Shown here piece by piece: positions 42,869 to 49,894 of a DNA stretch of 64,000 nucleotides. The notes under the pieces were generated by a model that saw only the letters and a list, made by a program, of their open reading frames with translations, had not been told where the DNA came from and made no database searches. The stretch is from NCBI RefSeq assembly GCF_900111775.1, contig NZ_FOJJ01000023.1, positions 186,001 through 250,000 of the forward strand, written 5' to 3'. This DNA comes from Desulfuromonas acetexigens (lineage in GTDB: Bacteria > Desulfobacterota > Desulfuromonadia > Desulfuromonadales > Trichloromonadaceae). A program made the position numbers and the translations under genes. The stretch's first letter is position 1. The number at the start of each line of letters is the position of its first letter.

Positions 42869-43164
42869 CGCTCGAATTGCTCGTCCGTCCCGAAGCGGAA
42901 ACGGACTTGAGCGCCGCCTATGAATGGTATGAGGAACGTGTTTCCGGACTTGGGTCCGATTTTCTGCTCAATGTTGACGCCGCATTTCACGCCATACTCC
43001 GTAACCCTCAACAGTTTCCGATCCTTCACAAAAATCTGCGGAGGGCACTGGTCCGGCGCTTTCCGTATCAGATTTTCTTTGTTCCAGAGGAACATCGGGT
43101 GGTCATTCTCGCCGTCTTCCATGCACGACGAAACCCGCGACACTGGCGGAAGCGAACCCTATAG
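42865..43164 (+). CDS. RelE/ParE-family toxin
   Basis: A 99-aa RelE/ParE toxin: LLVRPEAETDLSAAYEWYEE, RRALVRRFPYQIFFVPEEHR, VVILAVFHARRNPRHWRKR. The Arg-rich end is typical of ParE/RelE. The GTG start overlaps the antitoxin stop by four bases, so the pair is translationally coupled. ParE-type members poison gyrase and RelE-type members cleave mRNA; the sequence does not settle which. Confidence 0.9.
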   Translation: MTLELLVRPEAETDLSAAYEWYEERVSGLGSDFLLNVDAAFHAILRNPQQFPILHKNLRRALVRRFPYQIFFVPEEHRVVILAVFHARRNPRHWRKRTL

Positions 43165-43531
43165 CCGTCACCCGACCCCGTCAAATTTTCATTAACCCTC
43201 CGCTGAAAACACTCCCCGCTCCATGATCGCCCCTGCCTCTCTCTTCTGGGACAAGAACAAAATCGATCAACAACCCGATCAGGCGTCCAAACACAACTAC
43301 CGACAAGGCCAAACATCCCAAAACGCTGTTTACCCCTCTTAACTCCTGGACGGCGGATGCCCAAAGGGTCACCGGGTTATCTGCTCGCATTGCGCCTGCT
43401 TCATCATCAGTTCTCCCATCTTTAAAAATTGCTGCCGCTTGCCTCCCAAGCGGAAACGGCAAAGACCACACAGGCAAGAAATCATCGTAATGGGCATTAC
43501 GGTAACCGCCACAATGCTATAAGAAAACAAT
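43165..43531. other. 367-bp gap between convergent toxin genes
   Basis: This lies between two toxin genes that face each other. Minus-strand frames give short hydrophobic stretches (ALSVVVFGRLIGLLIDFVL), but there is no ribosome site, no conserved pattern and no second frame that keeps them together. I see no gene or RNA here that I can support. Confidence 0.5.
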
Positions 43532-43828
43532 TCACCTACGGTACGCCTTGTCGTGCTGCACATGCAGACTGACCAGCACCAGGGTCGGCCCGTTGAGCAG
43601 GCAGGCGATGGCGCGGGAACTGCCGGTGACACGCAGGGAGTAAAGTTGCCGGCCGGTGGTCGGTTCGATCATGCCATGCAGTTTTTCGAAGTTCAGCCCA
43701 GGGTGTTTCCACAGATCGGGCAGATCGAGCGATTGCAACAGCACGAGCATTTTGGCGGCGGCTTTGCGCACCGGCACTTCGGCGGCCATGACCGCCTCAT
43801 CGAAGGCGGGCCGGATTTCAATCTTCAC
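43532..43828 (-). CDS. RelE/HigB-like toxin paired with AbrB-type antitoxin
   Basis: A 98-aa protein starting with GTG (VKIEIRPAFDEAVMAAEVPV), followed by KLHGMIEPTTGRQLYSLRVT, GSSRAIACLLNGPTLVLVSL and a basic-aromatic end. This is the RelE-type cytotoxic translational repressor pattern. The start overlaps the antitoxin stop by eleven bases. A longer frame to 43930 would run within the antitoxin, so I reject it. Confidence 0.75.
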   Translation of the reverse strand: MKIEIRPAFDEAVMAAEVPVRKAAAKMLVLLQSLDLPDLWKHPGLNFEKLHGMIEPTTGRQLYSLRVTGSSRAIACLLNGPTLVLVSLHVQHDKAYRR

Positions 43829-44087
43829 CGGCCCACCTTTTGGCGACGTTTGCGGCCTCCTCCGTGGATTCGACCGTCTCCGAAGGGCGGGGGTCGGACA
43901 GGGAACGGGTGATGGCCGCTTTGCTCTCAACGGTCCAGGCCCATAACTGATGACGGGGAACGGTTTCCACCGGAATCAGCATAATGCGGCCGTCTTCAAG
44001 CACTTCGATCTCCACCGTGTCCCCCGGTTTGATCCCGGTGGCGGGGGGCAGGGTTATCCGTCTGCGGGAATCTGTTTGTGTCAGCAT
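43818..44087 (-). CDS. AbrB/MazE-type antitoxin
   Basis: An 89-aa protein with the SpoVT/AbrB swapped-hairpin N-terminus: DSRRRITLPPATGIKPGDTV and EIEVLEDGRIMLIPV. The C-terminal half (SLSDPRPSETVESTEEA) would bind the toxin. It is coded just before the RelE-like toxin and overlaps it. CAGGAGG lies before the ATG. With the other TA pair it flanks the region next to tRNA-Val. Confidence 0.8.
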   Translation of the reverse strand: MLTQTDSRRRITLPPATGIKPGDTVEIEVLEDGRIMLIPVETVPRHQLWAWTVESKAAITRSLSDPRPSETVESTEEAANVAKRWAGED

Positions 44088-44186
44088 GGCTTTGACCTCC
44101 TGGAATGAGAATAACAGAGGCCTGAAGCATGGGCAATACCCATTCGGGGCAATGTTTTAAAGAGGGCAATATCAGTCAACGACGCC

Positions 44187-44294
44187 ATGGAGAATCTGAA
44201 GGGATACAACACGACAACCGACAATATCGACGCCATCTGTCGGTTTTTCGCCTGCGAAGTCCAGCAAGTAATGGAATATCTGGAGGAAAACTGA
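44187..44294 (+). pseudogene. remnant of an XRE-type phage-like regulator
   Basis: The stretch reads MENLKGYNTTTDNIDAICRF and continues CEVQQVMEYLEEN before a stop. This resembles the C-terminal half of small Cro/CI-type regulators (second helix, NIDAICRFF, and the D/E-x-x-E-Y end). The upstream helix-turn-helix is not in frame. It lies downstream of the tRNA-Val 3' end, next to GGGCAC-type repeats often seen near integrase sites. Confidence 0.4.
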
Positions 44295-44399
44295 TATTGG
44301 GCACGAATCGAGAGCCCAAAGAATGGCAGGGGGTCAAAAAGCCGGGGGAATGAAAAAAGCTGGGCGCAATTTGGGCACGAAATGGGCACAAACGCAAAC

Positions 44400-44426
44400 A
44401 GGGGTTAGCGACGCATCGCTAACCCC
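44400..44426 (-). terminator. Rho-independent-like hairpin downstream of tRNA-Val
   Basis: On the minus strand the arms GGGGTTAGCGA and TCGCTAACCCC flank TGCG. It begins about ten bases past the encoded CCA end. The T-run is short. Confidence 0.7.
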
Positions 44427-44436
44427 TTGATTTTTA

Positions 44437-44511
44437 TGGTGGGCGCAGTAGGGTTCGAACCTACGACCCCTGCCGTGTGAAGGCAGTGCTCTCCCGCTGA
44501 GCTATGCGCCC
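44437..44511 (-). tRNA. tRNA-Val (anticodon CAC)
   Basis: The minus strand folds as a complete cloverleaf: acceptor GGGCGCA/TGCGCCC, D arm AGCTCAGCGGGAGAGCA (shown in part), anticodon stem CTGCC/GGCAG with loop TTCACAC (anticodon CAC, reads GUG), T arm with GGTTCGAACC, and an encoded CCA. Length 75 nt including CCA. It lies at the edge of a small TA island and is a plausible integration site. Confidence 0.95.
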
Positions 44512-44525
44512 GTTTGAGGTGGCAA

Positions 44526-44554
44526 TTTATATCAACTCAGACTTAGGCTGTCAA
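44526..44554 (-). promoter_or_regulatory. consensus sigma70 promoter of tRNA-Val
   Basis: On the minus strand TTGACA (44549-44554) and TATAAA (44526-44531) are 17 bases apart, 15 bases before the tRNA 5' end. Confidence 0.85.
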
Positions 44555-44568
44555 TGGCAAATCGCCCT

Positions 44569-45336
44569 TCACTCGCGGGCGAAGAAGTCGGTGGCGCGTT
44601 TGCGGGCGTCGCCGCTGGAAAAGAGGGTGGAGAAGGCGCCGAGTTCCATGATCTGGCCGTTTTTCAGATCGACGTCGGCGCTGGCGTTGATCAGTTTCTT
44701 GCCGTAGGACAGGGCGGCGGGGTGCATGCCGGCGATGCGCCGGGCGACCTTTTTCACCTCGGGCCAGAAGGTTTCGTGAGGGAAAACCCGGTCGACCAGC
44801 CCCATGCGCATGGCCTCTTCGGCACCGTAAGCTTCGGAGGTCATGAAGACTTCGAGGGCCTGGGCGCGGCCGATCAGGCGTGGCAGCTTCTGGGTGCCGC
44901 AGAAACCGGTGATGATGCCGAGCTTGGCGCCGGGGTGGGCGATCTTGAGGCGGTCACTGGCCAGGCGCATGTCGCAGGAAAGAGCCAGATCGCAGCCACC
45001 ACCCATGGTGATGCCGTTGAGGGCGCCGATAATCGGCTTGGTCGACTCCTCCATCTGCTCGAAGAGGGATTGCCCCAACTCGGAAAAGTTCAAGCCGTCG
45101 AGGGGGCCGAAATCCTTCATCTCGGCGATATTGGCGCCGACCGCGAAGCTCTCCCCTTCCCCGCCGGAGAGGACGATGCAGACCACCTCGGGGTCGGCCT
45201 CGCAGAGGGCAAGCGCCGCCTTGAGCTCGACGATGCAGGCGCGGTGCAGGGTGTTGAAGCGCCCGCCGTTGTCGAGGGTGAGATAGCCGACGCCCTCTTC
45301 GACCACCAGGCGCAGGGTTTTCCAGTTACGCCCCAT
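44569..45336 (-). CDS. crotonase-fold enzyme lacking the canonical catalytic glutamates
   Basis: A 255-aa enoyl-CoA hydratase/isomerase-superfamily member. The oxyanion-hole segments are present (SFAVGANIAEM; NGITMGGGCDLALSCDMRL). The residues equal to rat mitochondrial Glu144 and Glu164 are changed: GGGCEL reads GGGCDL, and the PE before the LG-x-x-PG turn reads PG (HPGAKLGIITGF). So simple hydration is unlikely; isomerase, decarboxylase or hydrolase chemistry, or no catalysis, is possible. The ATG at 45336 lies right after the cobO stop. The sister crotonase at 45880-46659 keeps both Glu residues. Confidence 0.85.
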   Translation of the reverse strand: MGRNWKTLRLVVEEGVGYLTLDNGGRFNTLHRACIVELKAALALCEADPEVVCIVLSGGEGESFAVGANIAEMKDFGPLDGLNFSELGQSLFEQMEESTKPIIGALNGITMGGGCDLALSCDMRLASDRLKIAHPGAKLGIITGFCGTQKLPRLIGRAQALEVFMTSEAYGAEEAMRMGLVDRVFPHETFWPEVKKVARRIAGMHPAALSYGKKLINASADVDLKNGQIMELGAFSTLFSSGDARKRATDFFARE

Positions 45337-45337
45337 G

Positions 45338-45871
45338 TCAGGACTCGATACCCCGCCGGGCCTGCTGCCCGGCATGGTAGTAATGTTTGATTTCGCGCAT
45401 TTCCGTGACCAGATCGGCCAGCTCGATGAGTTCGGGATGGGCGTTGCGGCCGGTCAGCACCAGCTCGGTGTGGGGGGCCTTGGCCCGGATCAGTTCCTTG
45501 ACCTCGGCCACCGGGACCAGGCCGTAATCGACGGCGCAGTTGAGTTCATCAAGCACCACCAGATCGTAATCGCCGCTGCTCGTCAGTTGCCGGGCGCGGG
45601 CGAAGGCCTCGGCAGCGAGGCGGCGATCCTCGGCGGTCGGTTCGCTGCTGACAAAGGCCTCGCGCCCGACCTGCTCGATGGTGAGATTGGCGCCAACCCG
45701 GCGAGCCGCTTCCAGTTCGCCGCAGATCGTCTGCCCCTTCATGAACTGCATGACGTAGACCTGAAAATCGTGGCCGGCGGCGCGAAAGGCCAGCCCCAGC
45801 GAGGCCGTGGTCTTGCCCTTGCCGTTGCCGGTGTAGATCTGCACCAAGCCTTTTTCCAATCGGTTGGCCAT
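45338..45871 (-). CDS. cobO: cob(I)yrinic acid a,c-diamide adenosyltransferase
   Basis: A 177-aa CobA/CobO/BtuR-family ATP:corrinoid adenosyltransferase, which makes the adenosyl form of vitamin B12. The P-loop reads YTGNGKGKTTASLGLAFRAA, and the conserved late block is DYDLVVLDELNCAVDYGLV with TGRNAHPELIELADLVTEM. The ATG at 45871 follows AGGAGG. It is flanked by two crotonases and is probably in one operon with them, which suggests supply of adenosylcobalamin to an acyl-CoA mutase pathway (inference). Confidence 0.93.
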   Translation of the reverse strand: MANRLEKGLVQIYTGNGKGKTTASLGLAFRAAGHDFQVYVMQFMKGQTICGELEAARRVGANLTIEQVGREAFVSSEPTAEDRRLAAEAFARARQLTSSGDYDLVVLDELNCAVDYGLVPVAEVKELIRAKAPHTELVLTGRNAHPELIELADLVTEMREIKHYYHAGQQARRGIES

Positions 45872-45879
45872 GGCTCCTC

Positions 45880-46659
45880 CTATCTCCCCTTGAAGCGGGC
45901 TTTGCGTTTTTCGACGAAGGCGCCCATCCCCTCTTTCTGGTCCTCGGTGGAGAAGCAAACGGCAAAGGCGTCCCGTTCCATCAGGCAGGCGGCGGCAAGG
46001 TCGATGTCGCTGCCGGCGTCGATGACTTCCTTGGCCAGTTTCAGGGAGAGAAGCCCATGACTGCAGATGGTGGCGAGCAGCTCCAGCGCCTCGCCACGCA
46101 ACTGTTCGACGGGATAGACCCGGTTGACCAGGCGGATGTGCAGGGCTTCCTCGGCGTCGATGAGAGCGCCGGTGAAAATCAGTTCTTTGGCTTTGGATTT
46201 TCCGACGCGCCGGGGCAGACGCTGGGTGCCGCCGAAGCCGGGGATGATGCCGTACTCGATCTCCTTGAAACCGAGTTTGGCGTTGGCGCCGCAGAGGATG
46301 AAATCGCAGGCCAAAGCCAGCTCCAGTCCGGCGCCGAGGGCGTAGCCGGAAACCGCCGCCAGCAGGGGCTTGCCGAGGCGCTCCATGGACAGGCAGACGG
46401 ATTGACCGAGTTCGGCGAAGCGAGTCGCTTCAAGGGGGGAAAGCTCGCGGATCTCCGCCAGATCGGCGCCGGCGGCGAAATGTTCGCCGGCGGCGGTGAG
46501 CAGCACGCCATGCACCTGCTCGTCGTGGCGCAGCTCTTGAAAGACGCGGGAAAGTTCCCGCAGGGTCTGTCCGGCGAGGGAATTGAAGACTTGGGGACGG
46601 TTGATTTCAACGACCGCCAGGCGTTCCTGGCGGGTGACGCGAATGTGCTGATAGGGCAT
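45880..46659 (-). CDS. enoyl-CoA hydratase/isomerase family protein
   Basis: A 259-aa crotonase with both catalytic glutamates: GYALGAGLELALACDFILC (first Glu in GLEL) and GFKEIEYGIIPGFGGTQRLP (second Glu in KEIEYG, aligned with rat Glu164). Oxyanion-hole segment HFAAGADLAEIREL is normal. It would hydrate trans-2-enoyl-CoA in β-oxidation or a related pathway. The ATG at 46659 follows GGGAGAG. First gene of the crotonase-cobO-crotonase run. Confidence 0.9.
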   Translation of the reverse strand: MPYQHIRVTRQERLAVVEINRPQVFNSLAGQTLRELSRVFQELRHDEQVHGVLLTAAGEHFAAGADLAEIRELSPLEATRFAELGQSVCLSMERLGKPLLAAVSGYALGAGLELALACDFILCGANAKLGFKEIEYGIIPGFGGTQRLPRRVGKSKAKELIFTGALIDAEEALHIRLVNRVYPVEQLRGEALELLATICSHGLLSLKLAKEVIDAGSDIDLAAACLMERDAFAVCFSTEDQKEGMGAFVEKRKARFKGR

Positions 46660-46760
46660 GGAATCTCTCCCGCTTGAAGGGGCGAAGCGGGGCAAACTAT
46701 AGCAACCCCCCCTTCCCCCTGTCAAGCTGCGGGACCGGCGCAAAAGAAAGGAAAATCACT

Positions 46761-46794
46761 AAAAAAAAGGCGACCGGGATCTCTTCCGGCCGCC
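46761..46794 (-). terminator. terminator of the His-rich ferredoxin gene
   Basis: On the minus strand GGCGGCCGG and CCCGGTCGCC form an interrupted stem, followed by eight T. It lies 26 bases after the ferredoxin stop. Confidence 0.8.
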
Positions 46795-46819
46795 GTTGCG
46801 ATCACGTCTTGCGGAGACG

Positions 46820-47593
46820 CTACTTGCGCTCCCCCTGAATGCCGATGCGGATCGTCTCCAGGGGGATCTCCTTGCCGCTGGCGGCCAGGGCCTGGCGGGC
46901 GATGGCGATCAGCCCGGAACAGCAGGGGACCTCCATGTGCAAAACGGTAAGGGAGCGGATGTTGTTCTGCTGAAGCATGGTGGTCAGCTTCTGCAGATAG
47001 GCCTGGCCGTCATCGAGTTTCGGACAGCCGATGAGCAGCGCCTTATCCTTGAGAAAATCCTTGTGGAAATCGGCGTAGGCAAAGGGGACGCAGTCGGCGG
47101 CCAAGAGCAGGTCGGCATCCTTGAGAAAGGGGGCGGTCGGCGGCACCAAGTGCATCTGCACCGGCCATTGGCGCAGTTGCGAGGGGCGAACGCCCACCTC
47201 GTCTTCGGCCGTTTTTTCCGCGGCGAAGCTCCGCTCCTGGGCCGAGGGACAGCCACCGCCGTGACCGGCTGGAGCCGCGAAGCTCCGCACCTGGGCGGAC
47301 GGGCAACCGCCGTGACCGTGGCTGTGGCCGTGACCATGAGCGGAGGGCGCGACGGACTTTTCGAGATGTTCTTCCACCGCCGCCTCGTCGAATTCATCGG
47401 CCTGGCGTTTTTCGATGGTAATGGCGTCCATGGGGCAATGGCCGAGGCAGGCGCCGAGCCCGTCGCACAGATTGTCGGCCACCAACTTGGCCTTGCCGTT
47501 GATGATCTGGATCGCCCCTTCGGCGCAGCCGGGAACGCAGTCGCCGCAGCCGTTGCACTTGTCTTCGTCGATTTTCACGATTTCGCGGATCAT
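46820..47593 (-). CDS. two-cluster ferredoxin-like iron-sulfur protein with a His-rich linker
   Basis: A 257-aa protein. The N-terminus has two [4Fe-4S] motifs: CNGCGDCVPGCAEGAI and CDGLGACLGHCPMDAI. A His/Gly-rich stretch follows (SAHGHGHSHGHGGCPSA), then the phrase GCPSAQxRSFAA occurs twice. The C-terminal half (LLAADCVPFAYADFH, ALLIGCPKLDDGQAYLQKL, EVPCCSGLIAIARQA) resembles a redox or adhesin-like domain seen with 4Fe-4S proteins in Geobacter-type organisms. It probably carries electrons and binds metal. No signal peptide. A terminator follows it. Confidence 0.82.
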   Translation of the reverse strand: MIREIVKIDEDKCNGCGDCVPGCAEGAIQIINGKAKLVADNLCDGLGACLGHCPMDAITIEKRQADEFDEAAVEEHLEKSVAPSAHGHGHSHGHGGCPSAQVRSFAAPAGHGGGCPSAQERSFAAEKTAEDEVGVRPSQLRQWPVQMHLVPPTAPFLKDADLLLAADCVPFAYADFHKDFLKDKALLIGCPKLDDGQAYLQKLTTMLQQNNIRSLTVLHMEVPCCSGLIAIARQALAASGKEIPLETIRIGIQGERK

Positions 47594-47699
47594 ATAGTTT
47601 TCTCCTGCATAGGGTTGAGGTCGTTACTCGCTGAATGATGGCTCCACTCTACACAACTCGCGGAAGCGCTTCCTTGACCGGCATCAAAGCCTCGACGAC

Positions 47700-48077
47700 T
47701 CAGAAAAAATAATGCCAGAGCAGATCGAGCCGCCCGCGCAGAATCAGGTACTTGCCGGAAAAACGCATGATCTCTCGTACCTTCTCGCGATGTCCGGGCT
47801 TGTAGCAATGCACCGGGCAGTGTTTGCAGACCGGCTTGGGTTCGAGGGGGCAGCGCACCCGGCGCTCGATGGCATAGGCGAGAAAATCGCGGCATTCGGC
47901 GCAGAGGGGATAGTTCTCCAGGCGCAGCGGCGCCAATTCTGGGCGCGGATCTTCCAGGGGCGCTTTCTTTTCCCGATGGTGAACGCGGCAGTAGACGCTG
48001 GTGAACTGCGCCAGCACCCGCAGATCCTTGATCTCCTTCGCGGTCAATCCGCCGGTTTGCTCCTTGCCTTTTGCCAT
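47700..48077 (-). CDS. ygbA: YgbA-like nitrous-oxide-stimulated-promoter family protein
   Basis: A 125-aa protein of the YgbA_NO family: LTAKEIKDLRVLAQFTSVYC, RLENYPLCAECRDFLAYAIE, RRVRCPLEPKPVCKHCPVHC, REIMRFSGKYLILRG. Five or more conserved Cys suggest an iron-sulfur site. In E. coli ygbA is induced by nitrosative stress under NsrR. The ATG at 48077 has GAGGTG upstream; the longer frame runs through a repeat. A Crp/Fnr gene nearby fits NO or redox control. Confidence 0.88.
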   Translation of the reverse strand: MAKGKEQTGGLTAKEIKDLRVLAQFTSVYCRVHHREKKAPLEDPRPELAPLRLENYPLCAECRDFLAYAIERRVRCPLEPKPVCKHCPVHCYKPGHREKVREIMRFSGKYLILRGRLDLLWHYFF

Positions 48078-48106
48078 CTTTACACCTCGCTTCAATCTTT
48101 TTTTTT

Positions 48107-48195
48107 CACCACAGAGCACACAGAGAACACAGAGTAAAAACAGAGAGGTAGCCAAAGCCATAAAATTTCTCGGCGGTCTCTGTGGCTCTGTGGTG
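48107..48195. repeat. CACCACAGAG-type hairpin repeat, copy A
   Basis: It starts CACCACAGAGCACACAGAG and ends CTCTGTGGCTCTGTGGTG, so its ends are inverted. It lies about 30 bases upstream of the ygbA start on the minus strand. Copies B and C are at 57403 and 58388 in the same orientation. Confidence 0.75.
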
Positions 48196-48287
48196 CGACA
48201 GCCTTTTTTCGGTTTATTCGCCAAATTCGCCCCCACCCTAGCCTGGAATCCTCCCGGCGGCTTTGATGGGAATCAAATTTGCGAAAA

Positions 48288-48313
48288 TAAAAAAGGCCTC
48301 CGAACGGAAGCCT
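48288..48313 (-). terminator. terminator of the Crp/Fnr regulator gene
   Basis: On the minus strand AGGCTTCCG and CGGAGGCCT pair with one mismatch, then T-rich sequence follows. It lies about 30 bases after the gene stop. Confidence 0.75.
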
Positions 48314-48343
48314 CTTTCCTCCTTTAAAGCCGCTAGTTGCCGG

Positions 48344-49018
48344 TTATTCCTTGAAGCTGAAAGTGAGGTCTTCGAGGCGGTCGCGGTCGAGAAGTTCAAT
48401 GACTTTGCCGCGCACGACGATAAGGTCGTCGTCCGTCAGTTTGCGGAAGGTGCGGGAGAGGGTTTCACTCACCGTTCCGAGCTTGGAAGCGAGCTGGGAT
48501 TTGGAGATGGGCAGTTCGACCTGCTTCGCCTCGTCCCCGGCCAGATCGAGCAGATAGCGGGCGAGGCGGGCGGGAACATCCTTGAAGGTCAGCTCTTCGA
48601 TCTGATTGGCGAACTGGCGCAGAAAGCGGGAGAGGCCGGCGATCATGTTGATGGCCAGTTGCGAATCGGAACGCAACAGGTCGAGAAACTCCCGTTTGGG
48701 GAAGAAAATCAGCTGGGACGCCTCCAGCGGCTGGGCATAGGCGGGATAGGTGCCGCTGCCGAAGATCGCCGCCTCGGCGAAGGTGCCGCCGGGATGGACG
48801 ATATGCAGGATGCGCTCTTTCCCGTCGGGGGAGAGCTTGAAAACCTTGACCTTGCCGGTGCCGACGATAAAAAAACCGGCGGCGACTTCGCCGTCGGAGA
48901 AGAGCAGCTCCCCTTTGGTGGACTCTCTGGCCTTGCTGATACGCAGAAGATGGTCGAGATCGTCGTTGGTGACCCCGGCGAAGAGGGGGCAGCGTTTGAT
49001 GGCGTCGCGTATATCCAT
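48344..49018 (-). CDS. Crp/Fnr-family transcription regulator
   Basis: A 224-aa regulator. The cyclic-nucleotide-binding-type domain is at residues ~10-125 (LFAGVTNDDLDHLLRI, GTGKVKVFKLSPDGKERIL, GGTFAEAAIFG). The C-terminal helix-turn-helix reads LPISKSQLASKLGTVSETLSRTFRKL. There is no N-terminal Fnr Cys cluster, so it is not a classical oxygen sensor; an NO or heme-type DNR/NnrR-like regulator would fit the ygbA neighbour (inference). Confidence 0.9.
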   Translation of the reverse strand: MDIRDAIKRCPLFAGVTNDDLDHLLRISKARESTKGELLFSDGEVAAGFFIVGTGKVKVFKLSPDGKERILHIVHPGGTFAEAAIFGSGTYPAYAQPLEASQLIFFPKREFLDLLRSDSQLAINMIAGLSRFLRQFANQIEELTFKDVPARLARYLLDLAGDEAKQVELPISKSQLASKLGTVSETLSRTFRKLTDDDLIVVRGKVIELLDRDRLEDLTFSFKE

Positions 49019-49051
49019 GAGAAACCTGTGAGGGGTGAGGGGTGAGGGGAT

Positions 49052-49082
49052 CGTCCGACCGCGCCTCTCGCGCGGTCGGACG
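49052..49082. terminator. 13-bp-stem hairpin after the CsgG-like gene
   Basis: Arms CGTCCGACCGCGC and GCGCGGTCGGACG are perfect over 13 bases with a five-base loop. There is no T-run. It lies twelve bases past the CsgG-like stop. Confidence 0.65.
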
Positions 49083-49093
49083 ACAGCTAAGAC

Positions 49094-49852
49094 CTATTTA
49101 CGTTGATCGATCTGCTGCACGCACTTCTGCACCAGGCGCTGGGTGATGTTGTCGAGGGTGATCCCCTGCCCCTGGTCGCCGGAAACGCCGAGGATGCTCA
49201 TCCCCTTCTTGCCGACTTCCATCTTTTCCTCGAAATAGCCGGTGGCGACCTGCTGGGTCGTGGCAGCATCGACGATCTTGTAACGCATCCCCACCAGCCA
49301 GACGCCGGCGGTATCCCCCATCTGCACCGAGGAACTCGCCACCTCGCTCACATAGCCGCTGGTGCCGCCGACCAGGGCGCCGACGATGTTGCCGACGGTG
49401 GCACCGTCGAAACCGCTGCCGGCCTTGCTGACCTGTTCGGCCTTGAGAATGTCGAAGGTGATGAACCAGTTGGTCGATTGAAACTTGCCGCGGCGGAAGG
49501 TCTTGAGGGCATTGGGGTCGCCCATGTTGACGGCCAGGGTGATTTCGTTGAGCATCGGCCCCAGATCGGCCCGTTCCAGCACCTGGAAGTTGGCGTTGCC
49601 CAGTTCCAGCTCGGCGAAATCGGCGATGTTGTTTTCATTGATCTGCTGGCGGAAGGTGGCGTTCTGGCTTTTGATGACGCCCGGCAGAACGATGACCTTG
49701 GGCCCGACGCGCCCGGCGTTGACGTAGTTGACCGGTTGATAGGTCATCAGGTCGGCGCGGGCATTGGCGGCGCCGCCGGCGTTCATCAGTTCGACACAGC
49801 CGGTGAGGGGCAAACAGAGCAGCAGGACGGCGAGGGCGAAAAGTCGGGTCAT
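49094..49852 (-). CDS. CsgG-family outer-membrane lipoprotein
   Basis: A 252-aa lipoprotein with lipobox LPLTGCVEL. The CsgG/DUF domain follows: KVIVLPGVIKSQNATFRQQI, NFQVLERADLGPMLNEI, GVWLVGMRYKIVDAATTQQV. CsgG-like proteins form outer-membrane pores or are part of LpoB-type complexes. It is the last gene of a three-gene set with a signal-peptide protein and another CsgG/LpoB-like protein, so an outer-membrane assembly is likely. Confidence 0.8.
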   Translation of the reverse strand: MTRLFALAVLLLCLPLTGCVELMNAGGAANARADLMTYQPVNYVNAGRVGPKVIVLPGVIKSQNATFRQQINENNIADFAELELGNANFQVLERADLGPMLNEITLAVNMGDPNALKTFRRGKFQSTNWFITFDILKAEQVSKAGSGFDGATVGNIVGALVGGTSGYVSEVASSSVQMGDTAGVWLVGMRYKIVDAATTQQVATGYFEEKMEVGKKGMSILGVSGDQGQGITLDNITQRLVQKCVQQIDQRK

Positions 49853-49894
49853 GGAGCCTCCTTGGTGAGCATAATGGGGAAAATTCCGTAAACG

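Noticed and set aside
43181-43477. Short hydrophobic minus-strand frame between the toxins
   Set aside because: No ribosome site, no family pattern, and no conserved continuation in another frame.
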